Assembly: GCA_036267755.1 (NCBI GenBank)
Contig: DATAVK010000102.1
Coordinates: 1-13,327 of the forward strand
Origin: DATAVK01 sp036267755
Lineage (GTDB): Bacteria; Actinomycetota; Actinomycetes; JAFAQI01
Length of the DNA stretch: 13,327 nt
Direction: 5' to 3'
Shown piece by piece: positions 6,334 through 13,327 of this stretch (within the stretch, counting starts at the first letter, position 1; each line of letters starts with the position of its first letter). The notes under the pieces were generated by a model that saw only the letters and a program-made list of their open reading frames with translations, was not told the DNA's origin and made no database searches. A program made the position numbers and the translations under genes.

Positions 6334-8412
6334 GTGACAGCCATCGATGTCGTGTCGTTTCCGCGCCTGCGTGCCCGCACCAAGGGCTTCACGCTGGGCC
6401 ACCCGAGAACCGTCAGCGTGCACGCCGGCGGCGCCAGAGTCCTGTTCCTGCGCTCCGCTGGCGGGGACGACGCACGGACCGGGCTGTTCGTCCTCGACCT
6501 GCCCGACGGGGACGAGCGGGCGGTCATCGAGCCGGCGGCCGACGACCGGCTCAGTGCCGCCGAGCGGGCCCGCCGGGAGCGGGTTCGCGAGACAGCGTCC
6601 GGCGTGGTGTCCTACGCGGCCGACGACGCCGGTCGGATCGTCGCCGTCGTGCTCGCCGGCTCGCTGCACGTCGCGGACGTGGACGCCGGGGCGGTTCGCG
6701 CGCTCGAGGTCCCGGGAACGTGCTTTGATCCCCGGCCGGACCCGACCGGCCGGCACATCGCGTACGCGAGCGACGGCGACCTGCGCGTGGTGGCCATCGA
6801 CGGGTCGGGTGACCGACGGCTCGCGGGTGGAGAACCCGAGACGGTGTCGTGGGGGCGTGCGGAGTTCGCCGCCACCGAGGAGATGAACCGCTTCCGGGGC
6901 TACTGGTGGTCGCCGGACGGCGCCAGCCTGCTGGCCGCGCGGGTCGACGAGGGACCGGTGCGGCAGCGGTGGATCGCCGATCCCAGCCACCCGGACCAGC
7001 CGCCGACGGTCGTCCGATATCCCTCGGCCGGCACCGCGAACGCAGACGTGTCGCTGTGGCTGCTCACCCTCGACGGCGAGCAACGTGAGATCCGTTGGGA
7101 CCGCGACACATTCCCCTACCTGGGCCGGGTGAGCTGGGCTGCGGGCGGCGACCCGCTGCTGGCTGTCGTCACGGCTGACCAGCACACCGTCCGGTACGCC
7201 GCCATCGACGTGACCGACGGCTCGACCCGCATCCTCAGCGACGACACGGACAGCGCCTGGACCGAGCTGTTCGACGGCGTACCGATCTGGTACGACGGCC
7301 AGCTGGTGCGGATCGCGGACCGCGACGGCTCGCGGTCGCTGTGGGTCGGCGACACCGCCATCACGCCACCAGAGCTCTACGTCCGTTCGGTCGAAGGAGT
7401 CACCGAGACCGGCATCGTGCTCTCCGCCTCCGGGCTGGACGACCCCACCCGGGTGGAGCTGCACCACTGGTCGGCCGGCAGCCTGACCCCGGCCGGCGAA
7501 CTGTCTGGTGTCGAGTCGGCGGTGACCGGCGGCGGCACGATCGTCGTGTCGTCCGCGAGCCTCGGCGACCTGGGCCGTCCGACGGTTGCCCACGTCGACG
7601 GTGGCGGCCGCAGGCTGATCGCCTCACTAGGAACGACGCCGCCGTTCGTGCCTGCGGTCCGGATGCTGGTGCTGGGCGAACGCCGACTGCGAGCCGGCCT
7701 GGTGCTGCCGCGTGACCACGTCCGCGGCCAGCGGCTGCCGGTGCTGATGGACCCGTACGGCGGCCCGCACGCCCAGCGGGTGCTGGCCAGCGCGCGCGCG
7801 TGGCTGGAGCCGCAGTGGCTCGCCGACCAGGGCTTCGCGGTCCTCACGATCGACGGGCGAGGTACGCCGGGCCGGGATCCGGCGTGGGAGCGCGAGATCC
7901 ATCTGGACTTCGCTACGGCCGTTCTCGAGGACCAGGTGGACGGCCTGCTCGCCGCCGCTGAGCTCGAGCCGGACCTCGACCTGTCTCGCGTCGCGATCCG
8001 GGGCTGGTCGTTCGGCGGCTACCTCGCCGCCTTGGCCGTCCTGCGACGACCGGATGTCTTCCATGCCGGGGTGGCAGGCGCGCCGGTCACCGACTGGTCG
8101 CTCTACGACACCTTCTACACCGAGCGGTACCTCGGCACCCCGCAGAATCAGCCGGACGCCTACCGGGTGAGCTCGTTGCTCGACGACGCCCCGGCGCTGT
8201 CCCGCCCGCTGATGTTGATCCACGGCCTGGCCGACGACAACGTTGCGTCCGCGCACACGCTGCAGCTATCGATGCGGCTGACCGAGGCGGGTCGTCCCCA
8301 CGAGGTGCTGCCCCTCACCGGCGTCACCCACATGACCTCGCAGGAGTCGGTCGCGGAGAACCTGCTCGGGCTGCAGCTCGACTTCCTGCGCCGACACCTG
8401 ACGGAGAAGTAG
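6334..8412 (+). CDS. S9 family peptidase, dipeptidyl-peptidase IV-like
   Basis: This 692-residue serine peptidase has an N-terminal beta-propeller (about 20-430) and a C-terminal alpha/beta-hydrolase domain (about 440-690). The nucleophile is Ser559 in GWSFGGY (557-563), the acid is likely Asp634 in HGLADDNV (630-637), and the base is His666 in GVTHMTS. DPYGGP (473-478) is a usual family motif. In the propeller, ATEEMNRFRGYWWSPDG (180-196) carries the paired glutamates 182-183, which in dipeptidyl-peptidase IV hold the free N-terminus of the substrate. Cleavage of dipeptides from peptide N-termini is therefore likely. No signal peptide is visible, so it is probably cytoplasmic and may act in peptide breakdown. 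The start is GTG 6334, with AAGG about seven bases upstream. The crotonase gene follows after 6 bases, so the two are probably co-transcribed and translationally coupled. Confidence 0.9.
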   Translation: MTAIDVVSFPRLRARTKGFTLGHPRTVSVHAGGARVLFLRSAGGDDARTGLFVLDLPDGDERAVIEPAADDRLSAAERARRERVRETASGVVSYAADDAGRIVAVVLAGSLHVADVDAGAVRALEVPGTCFDPRPDPTGRHIAYASDGDLRVVAIDGSGDRRLAGGEPETVSWGRAEFAATEEMNRFRGYWWSPDGASLLAARVDEGPVRQRWIADPSHPDQPPTVVRYPSAGTANADVSLWLLTLDGEQREIRWDRDTFPYLGRVSWAAGGDPLLAVVTADQHTVRYAAIDVTDGSTRILSDDTDSAWTELFDGVPIWYDGQLVRIADRDGSRSLWVGDTAITPPELYVRSVEGVTETGIVLSASGLDDPTRVELHHWSAGSLTPAGELSGVESAVTGGGTIVVSSASLGDLGRPTVAHVDGGGRRLIASLGTTPPFVPAVRMLVLGERRLRAGLVLPRDHVRGQRLPVLMDPYGGPHAQRVLASARAWLEPQWLADQGFAVLTIDGRGTPGRDPAWEREIHLDFATAVLEDQVDGLLAAAELEPDLDLSRVAIRGWSFGGYLAALAVLRRPDVFHAGVAGAPVTDWSLYDTFYTERYLGTPQNQPDAYRVSSLLDDAPALSRPLMLIHGLADDNVASAHTLQLSMRLTEAGRPHEVLPLTGVTHMTSQESVAENLLGLQLDFLRRHLTEK

Positions 8413-8418
8413 CCGGCG

Positions 8419-9186
8419 ATGTCGGTCCACGTCGAACGAGACGGTGCGGTGGCGACCGTCCTGCTGTCGCGACCCGAGGCGCGCAACGCCGTCGACGGGC
8501 CGACTGCGACCGCGCTAGCGGCGGCGTTCCGGGAGCTCGAGGCGGACCCGTCGGTGGCCGTCATGGTGCTGCACGGTGAGGGCGGCGTGTTCTGCTCGGG
8601 TGCGGACCTCAAGGCGGTCGGCACGGATCGCGGCAACGTGGTCGCCCCCGATGGGGACGGTCCAATGGGACCCAGCCGGCTCCGGCTGAGCAAGCCCGTC
8701 ATCGCGGCGATCGAGGGATACGCCGTCGCCGGGGGTCTCGAACTCGCGTTGTGGTGTGACCTGCGGGTCGCGGCGCAGGACGCGGTGCTGGGGGTGTTCT
8801 GCCGTCGGTGGGGAGTGCCCTTGATCGACGGCGGGACGGTGCGGCTGCCTCGGCTGATCGGCGCCTCGCGGGCGATGGACCTGGTGCTGACCGGCCGTGC
8901 GGTCGTCGCCGACGAGGCCCTCGCGATCGGGCTCGTCAACCGCGTCGTCCCCGCCGGGACGTCACTGGCGGCGTCCCGGGAGCTCGCCCGCCAGCTCGCC
9001 GCCCTGCCACAGACCTGCCTGCGCGAGGACCGGCTGTCGTTGCTCGAGCAGGAGGGCCGCTCCGAGCCGGACGCACTCGCCAACGAACTGCGCCACGGCA
9101 TGGCGTCACTGGCCGACGCCGAGGTTGGTCTCGAGCGATTCCGGGGGGGTGCCGGCCGCCACGGCGGCGCGGTCGAGCCCGACTAG
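8419..9186 (+). CDS. Enoyl-CoA hydratase/isomerase (crotonase) family protein
   Basis: The 255-residue product has the crotonase fold. SGADLK (60-65) supplies the first oxyanion-hole part and GYAVAGGLELAL (100-111) the second. In rat mitochondrial enoyl-CoA hydratase two glutamates, 144 and 164, drive water addition. Here the first is kept (Glu108, in GGLEL), but counting 20 residues on gives Cys128 in VFCRRWG, so the second is absent. The segment GVFCRRWGVPLIDGGTVRLP (125-144) typifies a subgroup usually called enoyl-CoA hydratase by similarity only. It likely acts on an acyl-CoA thioester, but hydratase activity is doubtful; isomerase or another crotonase reaction is possible. ATG 8419 follows the peptidase stop by 6 bases. 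The C-terminus (GRHGGAVEPD) is polar and probably disordered. The gene ends 10 bases before the convergent regulator gene. Confidence 0.88.
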   Translation: MSVHVERDGAVATVLLSRPEARNAVDGPTATALAAAFRELEADPSVAVMVLHGEGGVFCSGADLKAVGTDRGNVVAPDGDGPMGPSRLRLSKPVIAAIEGYAVAGGLELALWCDLRVAAQDAVLGVFCRRWGVPLIDGGTVRLPRLIGASRAMDLVLTGRAVVADEALAIGLVNRVVPAGTSLAASRELARQLAALPQTCLREDRLSLLEQEGRSEPDALANELRHGMASLADAEVGLERFRGGAGRHGGAVEPD

Positions 9187-9196
9187 ACCCACCACG

Positions 9197-10174
9197 TCAC
9201 TCGACGGCGGCATCCACGAGCGCTTGCCCCAACGGCGTACGCCAGTAGCGGATCTGGTGTCCGGCCCGCCGCTTGCTGGCCAGTCCCGCGTCGTGCAGCG
9301 CGTGGAGATGCTCCGACACCGTCCCGAGGCTCAGTGTGTGAGCGGCGGCGAGCCCGGTCGTGGTGGCGGGCTCATCCAGCGCAGCCAAGACCGTCGCCCG
9401 GGTTCGTCCCAGCAGCCGCGCAAGTCGATCCGGCGGCAGCGGGGCGCTCGTCCACAACCGGGCGGTGCCGCGCGCCGGGTAGACCAGCGTCGGCTGGTAC
9501 GCCAGGTCGACGATCACCGACAGATGCGGCCAGTTGAAGGCGCTCGGGACCAGCAGCAGGCCCTCGCCGGCGAGATCTCGTCCTTGGTCGGTCGCCTCGG
9601 TCGCGATCAGCTCGTTGTTCCGCCAGGCCAGGTTCGGGTGCAGATCGTCGAACAGGCCCGCGAGGCCGCCATTGGTCAGACAGGTGCCGCGATAGGCCAC
9701 GTCGTCGTCGAGGATGCGGCGTACCTGCGGCCAGTCCGGTTCGAGCAGCGACGACCACGCAGCCTGCAGCTCCGCCACCAGCCGAGCCCGACCCACCGCA
9801 GGGTCGTCGACGAGCGGGTCCAGGGTCGCGGCGAGCGGATTGCTCGACTGGTCGCGGCAGCGTGCCAGCTCCGCCGCCACCCGCTCCAGCGGGGTGTCGC
9901 GGACGCGCTGCAGCTCAGCCGCGAACGTCGTGCCGGCGGCCCGCGGCGGCGGAGACAGGAAGTCCGGGGTGTACCCGGTGTGCGGCTGGACGGCGCGCAG
10001 CAGTCCCAGGTCGACGGCATCATCGGCCCGGCCACGGCGAGCCAGCCACGGGGCGTACAGCGGCGGTCGGTGGTAGCCGTGCAGCAGCCGCACCGCGGCA
10101 TGGGTCTCCCACAACGGCGACACCGCGAACCGGCATCGCAGCGCGTCATCAGGGCCGAACCGCAGCGCTGTCAC
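9197..10174 (-). CDS. DUF5937/ArsR-type winged-helix transcriptional regulator
   Basis: From GTG 10174 the product has 325 residues. The long N-terminal part (about 1-245) resembles the DUF5937 region found in actinobacterial regulators, for example FAVSPLWET at 16-24. The C-terminal part (about 248-325) is an ArsR-like winged helix: the helix-turn-helix covers about 270-300, with recognition helix LSLGTVSEHLHALHDAGL (281-298), and the wing includes RRAGHQIRYWRT (302-313). It probably represses transcription and responds to an unknown ligand through the N-terminal part. There are no clustered ArsR metal-site cysteines (only 105 and 165), so a metal effector is unlikely. The gene is divergent from an MFS exporter, and a perfect palindrome lies 7 bases upstream of its start. 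An upstream in-frame ATG (10243) would place coding sequence over that palindrome and overlap the exporter start, so GTG 10174 is preferred. Confidence 0.85.
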   Translation of the reverse strand: MTALRFGPDDALRCRFAVSPLWETHAAVRLLHGYHRPPLYAPWLARRGRADDAVDLGLLRAVQPHTGYTPDFLSPPPRAAGTTFAAELQRVRDTPLERVAAELARCRDQSSNPLAATLDPLVDDPAVGRARLVAELQAAWSSLLEPDWPQVRRILDDDVAYRGTCLTNGGLAGLFDDLHPNLAWRNNELIATEATDQGRDLAGEGLLLVPSAFNWPHLSVIVDLAYQPTLVYPARGTARLWTSAPLPPDRLARLLGRTRATVLAALDEPATTTGLAAAHTLSLGTVSEHLHALHDAGLASKRRAGHQIRYWRTPLGQALVDAAVE

Positions 10175-10181
10175 GCCGTCG

Positions 10182-10205
10182 TACTTTCGGTCATCACCGA
10201 AAGTA
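10182..10205. promoter_or_regulatory. Perfect palindromic operator candidate
   Basis: TACTTTCGGT (10182-10191), a 4-base centre CATC, then ACCGAAAGTA (10196-10205) form a perfect 10+10 base inverted repeat. It lies between the divergent regulator (start 10174) and exporter (start 10242). It is notably AT-richer than its surroundings. Size, symmetry and position fit the binding site of a dimeric winged-helix repressor. It is most simply read as the operator through which the neighbouring DUF5937/ArsR regulator controls itself and the exporter. No convincing -35/-10 pair was found. Confidence 0.75.
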
Positions 10206-10241
10206 TGGCGCTCCGCCTCGCCGGTGCCCACTCTGGCGTTC

Positions 10242-11477
10242 ATGTCCAGCTCGGCGGGTTCGCGTGGCTACGGCGCCGTGCTCCGGCTGCGTGGCCTGCG
10301 GGCGGTCTATTTCGCCCATGCCGTCTCGATGGCCGGCACGGTGGCGGCCGAGGTCGCGCTGTCGATCCTGATCTACCAGCGCAGCGGCTCGCCGCTGCTG
10401 TCGGCGTTGGTGCTGGTGGCGTCGTTCCTGCCGTACGGCCTGGGCGGCACGGTGCTGTCGTCGGTCGCGGACCGGTTTGCCGCCCGCCGCGTCCTGGTCA
10501 CCTGCGACGTCACGAGCGCAGCCTGCATCGCGGCGATGCTGATCCCCGGGGTGCCCGTGCTCGGCTTGCTGGGCCTGCTGCTCGTCACCGGGCTGGTCGC
10601 GCCGCTGTTCCAGGGCTCCCGGGCGTCGAGCCTGGCCCACCTGCTCCCCGGCGACCTGTTCCCGGTGGGCCGATCGCTGCTGCGCTCGATCAGCCAGACG
10701 ACGGTGCTCCTCGGTTTCGCGGCCGGCAGCGTGACGGTCGCCGCCGTCGGGCCCAAGTGGCTGCTGGGAGCCGATGCCGCTAGCTTCCTGGCGTCCGCCC
10801 TGCTGATCCGGTTCGGTACGGCGTACACCCCGGCCACCGCGCCCGGCGGTGCGACGTCGCCCCGCGCCGTCGTCCAGGAGTCGCTGGTCGGGCTGCGCTA
10901 CATCTTCGGCCATCCGGCGCTGCGCCCGATGTTGCTGCTGTCCTGGGCGGTGCCGGGCTTCGGATCGTTCGCCGAAGGACTCGCCGTCGCCTACACCGCG
11001 GAGGTCGGGAGTCGTGCGACCAGCGCCGGAGCGCTCTTCACCGGGTACGCCGCCGGGACGGTGTTCGCGGAGGTCGTCATCGCCCGACTCTCGCCGGCCA
11101 GGAAGCGCCGGCTGTTGGTGCCGCTCGCCATCCTCAGCCAACTGCCGTTGCTGGGCTTCGCCGCCGCCCCGTCGATTCCGGTCGCGGCCGCACTCCTGGT
11201 CGTCTCCGGCGCCGGCTTCGCGTTCAACCAGGGCCTCGACCCGCTCATCCTCACCGCGACTGAGCCGGCGTACCGGGGTCGACTGTTCACCGTGCAGAGC
11301 AGTGGCCTGATGACGGTGCAAGGCCTTGGCATCGGCCTCGCCGGGCTGCTCGGCACGGTGGCGCCAGCGCGTTTCGTCATCTGCGGCGCAGGTCTCGTCG
11401 GAGGGATCGTTGTCGTGATCCTCGCGTACCGGGCCCTGCCGCACCCGTTCCGGGTCACGCCGGTACCGGCCACCTGA
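10242..11477 (+). CDS. MFS family transporter, probable drug or metabolite exporter
   Basis: This is a major facilitator superfamily membrane protein of 411 residues from ATG 10242. Long hydrophobic stretches throughout fit about twelve membrane helices. The loop after helix 2, SSVADRFAARRVLVTCD (73-89), matches the MFS loop 2-3 signature with Asp77, Arg78 and the Arg82-Arg83 pair. The overall layout resembles the MFS_3 branch of proton-driven exporters, so the likely role is efflux of a toxic compound or metabolite across the cytoplasmic membrane; the substrate is unknown. A GTG at 10224 would add six residues; neither start has a good ribosome binding site, and ATG gives a usual N-terminus. 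The gene is divergent from a DUF5937/ArsR regulator with a palindrome between them, a classic arrangement for ligand-induced efflux. Confidence 0.87.
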   Translation: MSSSAGSRGYGAVLRLRGLRAVYFAHAVSMAGTVAAEVALSILIYQRSGSPLLSALVLVASFLPYGLGGTVLSSVADRFAARRVLVTCDVTSAACIAAMLIPGVPVLGLLGLLLVTGLVAPLFQGSRASSLAHLLPGDLFPVGRSLLRSISQTTVLLGFAAGSVTVAAVGPKWLLGADAASFLASALLIRFGTAYTPATAPGGATSPRAVVQESLVGLRYIFGHPALRPMLLLSWAVPGFGSFAEGLAVAYTAEVGSRATSAGALFTGYAAGTVFAEVVIARLSPARKRRLLVPLAILSQLPLLGFAAAPSIPVAAALLVVSGAGFAFNQGLDPLILTATEPAYRGRLFTVQSSGLMTVQGLGIGLAGLLGTVAPARFVICGAGLVGGIVVVILAYRALPHPFRVTPVPAT

Positions 11478-11509
11478 TTGACTCCGCACTTGGTAGGTGG
11501 ATGTGGTTG

Positions 11510-11539
11510 TTGACCTGAATGGTCAAGCGAAGGCACTAA
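11510..11539 (+). promoter_or_regulatory. Possible promoter with inverted repeat
   Basis: TTGACC (11510-11515) fits a sigma-70-type -35 element. It is followed after 18 bases by CACTAA (11534-11539), a mediocre -10 element. TTGACC is also the left arm of a 6+6 base inverted repeat with GGTCAA at 11521-11526 (5-base centre), so a regulator could bind over the -35 element. This lies in the 128-base gap before the sensor kinase gene. Confidence 0.35.
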
Positions 11540-11575
11540 CGTGTCGAGGACAACCGCAGAGTCCAGACCGCCCGC

Positions 11576-11594
11576 TCTAGCACCGATCGCTAGA
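11576..11594 (+). repeat. Short inverted repeat before the sensor kinase start
   Basis: TCTAGC (11576-11581) pairs with GCTAGA (11589-11594) around a 7-base loop, ending 11 bases before ATG 11606. As RNA it could form a small hairpin just upstream of a weak ribosome binding site (GGA at 11597-11599) and affect translation. It also contains two CTAG tetramers, which are usually scarce in such genomes. Confidence 0.35.
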
Positions 11595-11605
11595 ACGGAC
11601 GCCTG

Positions 11606-13327
11606 ATGACTGCTGAATCCGTGCTGGTTCCGGATGACACGCTCGACGCGGCGACTCTGCTGCGCGTGCTGACCGCCTTCAAAGGCGGCGACTTCACGGT
11701 CCGCATGCCGTTGGAATGGACGGGCATCGCGGGCAAGGTCGCTGACCGACTCAACGACGTGATCGATCACAACCAGGCGCTCGGGGTGGAGCTCGCTCGG
11801 GTCAGCCAGCTCGTCGGCAAGGAGGGCAGGCTCTCGCAGCGGGTATCCCTCGGTGGGCCGTGGTCCGGCCCGGTCGAGTCCGTCAACAGCCTGATCGACG
11901 ACCTGGTGCGTCCCACCATCGAGATGCAGCGCGTCATTGGTGCCGTCGCTGACGGTGACCTCAGCAAGAAGGTCTCGGCCGACGTACGCGGAGAAATGCT
12001 CGACCTGAAGAACACCATCAACGCGATGGTCGACCAGCTCAACGGGTTCATCTCCGAAGTGACCCGCGTGACCCGCGAGGTCGGCACCGAAGGAAAGCTG
12101 GGCCAGGCCGCCGCCGTCACCATCGAGGTCGGCGGCGTCTGGAAGGACCTCACGGACAACGTCAACCTGATGGCGGGCAACCTGACCGGCCAGATGAGAA
12201 ACATCGCCGAGATCACCACCGCCGTGGCCAACGGCGACCTGAGTCGCAAGATCTCGATCGACGTACGAGGCGAGTTCCTCGAGCTGAAGAACACGATCAA
12301 CGCGATGGTCGACCAGCTCAACGCCTTCGCCAGCGAAGTGACCCGGGTGGCCCGCGAGGTGGGCGTCGAAGGCAAGCTCGGCGGGCAGGCTCAGTCGAAG
12401 GAGGTCGGCGGCGTCTGGAAGGACCTCACCGACAACGTCAACCAGCTCGCGGCCAACCTCACCAACCAGGTACGGGCCATCGCAGAGGTGGCAACCGCCG
12501 TTACCGAGGGTGACCTCACCCGGCAGGTCCGGGTCGAGGCAAGCGGTGAAGTCGCTGTCTTGAAGGACAAGCTCAACGAGATGATCCGGAACCTCCGTGA
12601 GACCACCAGGCAGAACGTCGAGCAGGACTGGCTCAAGACCAACCGGGAACGCTTCACCCGGATGCTGCAGGGTCACCGCGACCTGTCGGCCACGTCGCAG
12701 ATGATCCTCTCCGAGCTCGCGTCGCTGGTGTCCGCTCAGCATGCGGTCTTCTACACGATGACCCCCGTGGGAGACGGTGGCGAGCCCGTGCTGGAGCTGC
12801 AGGCCGGCTACGGCTACGAGGAGCGCAAACACCTGTCAACGACGTTCCGGCTGGGCCAAGGTCTGATCGGCCAGTGCGCCAAGGAGAAGAAGCGCATCCT
12901 GCTGACCGACGTCCCTGACGACTACGTGAAGATCAACTCCGGGCTGGGCGAGGCGACGCCGCTCAACATCATCGTGCTTCCTGTGCTGTTCGAGGGAACC
13001 GTGCGAGCCGTCGTCGAGTTGGCTTCGTTCTCGCCATTCAGCGTGACGCACCAGGCGTTTCTCGACCAGATCACGGAGAGCATCGGCCTAGTCCTCAACA
13101 CCATTGAAGCCAACACGCTCACCGATGACCTGCTCATCCAGTCCCGGTCCCAGGCCGAGGAGTTGCTGGCGCAGCAAGAGGAGCTCCGCGAGTCCAACGA
13201 GGACCTGGGCCGGCAGGCAAAGCTGCTCGCCGAGCAGAACACCGAGGCAGAGGCGCGCAACCACGAGGTCGACCAGGCGAAGCGACTCGTCGAGGAGAAG
13301 GCCGGCCAGCTCGCCATCTCCTCGAAG
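11606..13327 (+). CDS. Multi-HAMP, GAF-domain hybrid-type sensor kinase, N-terminal part
   Basis: The frame is open from ATG 11606 to the window end, giving 574 residues of a longer protein. There is no transmembrane segment, so it is cytoplasmic. Residues about 97-336 are tandem HAMP-type repeats with a period of about 92 residues. LKNTINAMVDQLN occurs at 134-146 and 227-239 with a diverged copy at 319-331, GDL-type turns occur near 117, 210 and 302, and EVGGVWKDLTDNVN occurs at 174-187 and 266-279. A diverged HAMP-like unit precedes them (about 18-60). A GAF domain covers about 360-500, and a Glu/Gln-rich coiled coil runs from 505 to the end. Such architecture in actinobacteria normally continues into HisKA, HATPase and receiver domains, so a histidine kinase role is inferred, not seen. 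Tandem HAMP arrays also occur in fungal group III osmosensor kinases. The start has only a weak GGA upstream. Confidence 0.85.
   Translation, partial: MTAESVLVPDDTLDAATLLRVLTAFKGGDFTVRMPLEWTGIAGKVADRLNDVIDHNQALGVELARVSQLVGKEGRLSQRVSLGGPWSGPVESVNSLIDDLVRPTIEMQRVIGAVADGDLSKKVSADVRGEMLDLKNTINAMVDQLNGFISEVTRVTREVGTEGKLGQAAAVTIEVGGVWKDLTDNVNLMAGNLTGQMRNIAEITTAVANGDLSRKISIDVRGEFLELKNTINAMVDQLNAFASEVTRVAREVGVEGKLGGQAQSKEVGGVWKDLTDNVNQLAANLTNQVRAIAEVATAVTEGDLTRQVRVEASGEVAVLKDKLNEMIRNLRETTRQNVEQDWLKTNRERFTRMLQGHRDLSATSQMILSELASLVSAQHAVFYTMTPVGDGGEPVLELQAGYGYEERKHLSTTFRLGQGLIGQCAKEKKRILLTDVPDDYVKINSGLGEATPLNIIVLPVLFEGTVRAVVELASFSPFSVTHQAFLDQITESIGLVLNTIEANTLTDDLLIQSRSQAEELLAQQEELRESNEDLGRQAKLLAEQNTEAEARNHEVDQAKRLVEEKAGQLAISSK

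Noticed and set aside
5992..7593. 533-residue open frame on the - strand, of which only the last 75 residues were kept
   Set aside because: Most of it is antisense to the well-supported S9 peptidase gene, has Arg/Gly/Pro-rich low-complexity composition and matches no family; it stays open because of GC bias. Only the part after the strong ribosome binding site is plausible.
9187..9196. Terminator between the convergent crotonase and regulator genes
   Set aside because: The gap is only 10 bases and holds no hairpin.
8897..10783. 628-residue open frame on the + strand
   Set aside because: It crosses the crotonase end, the whole regulator gene on the opposite strand and part of the MFS gene. 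Its sequence is Arg/Gln-rich and featureless.
10991..12832. 613-residue open frame on the - strand
   Set aside because: It lies antisense to the end of the MFS gene and the sensor kinase. Its repeated look simply mirrors the HAMP repeats on the other strand.

Overview
The window is GC-rich (roughly 70%), densely coded DNA with GTG and ATG starts and strong third-position GC bias. The protein families point to a high-GC actinobacterium: a PrmC-like methyltransferase of the NAPY type, an actinobacterial HelD-like ATPase, a DUF5937/ArsR regulator next to an MFS exporter, and a soluble multi-HAMP sensor kinase. Genus cannot be fixed from the sequence alone. I see no rRNA, tRNA, CRISPR array, insertion sequence, phage gene or attachment site, so this looks like ordinary chromosome.

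Layout. From 4 to 5974 five genes run on the + strand with short gaps: a coiled-coil protein of unknown function, a cupin fused to a cysteine-containing C-terminal domain, a PrmC-related methyltransferase, an LtrA-family membrane protein, and a HelD-like RNA polymerase-associated ATPase. A 75-residue unknown gene on the - strand (5992-6219) converges on the HelD gene. It is divergent from a + strand pair: an S9 dipeptidyl-peptidase-like enzyme (6334-8412) and, 6 bases later, a crotonase-fold protein (8419-9186).

A second - strand gene, a DUF5937/ArsR-type regulator (9197-10174), converges on the crotonase gene. It is divergent from an MFS exporter (10242-11477). The gap between regulator and exporter holds a perfect 10-base inverted repeat, the best regulatory signal in the window. 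It suggests a local repressor-controlled efflux module. The window closes with the N-terminal 574 residues of a large cytoplasmic sensor kinase made of tandem HAMP repeats, a GAF domain and a coiled coil. Its kinase core lies beyond the window.

The most useful points for a second look are the operator between regulator and exporter, the methyltransferase frame that stays open and family-like upstream of its first usable start codon, the cupin fusion, and the crotonase that lacks one catalytic glutamate. I found no clear sign of a wholly new multi-gene system.
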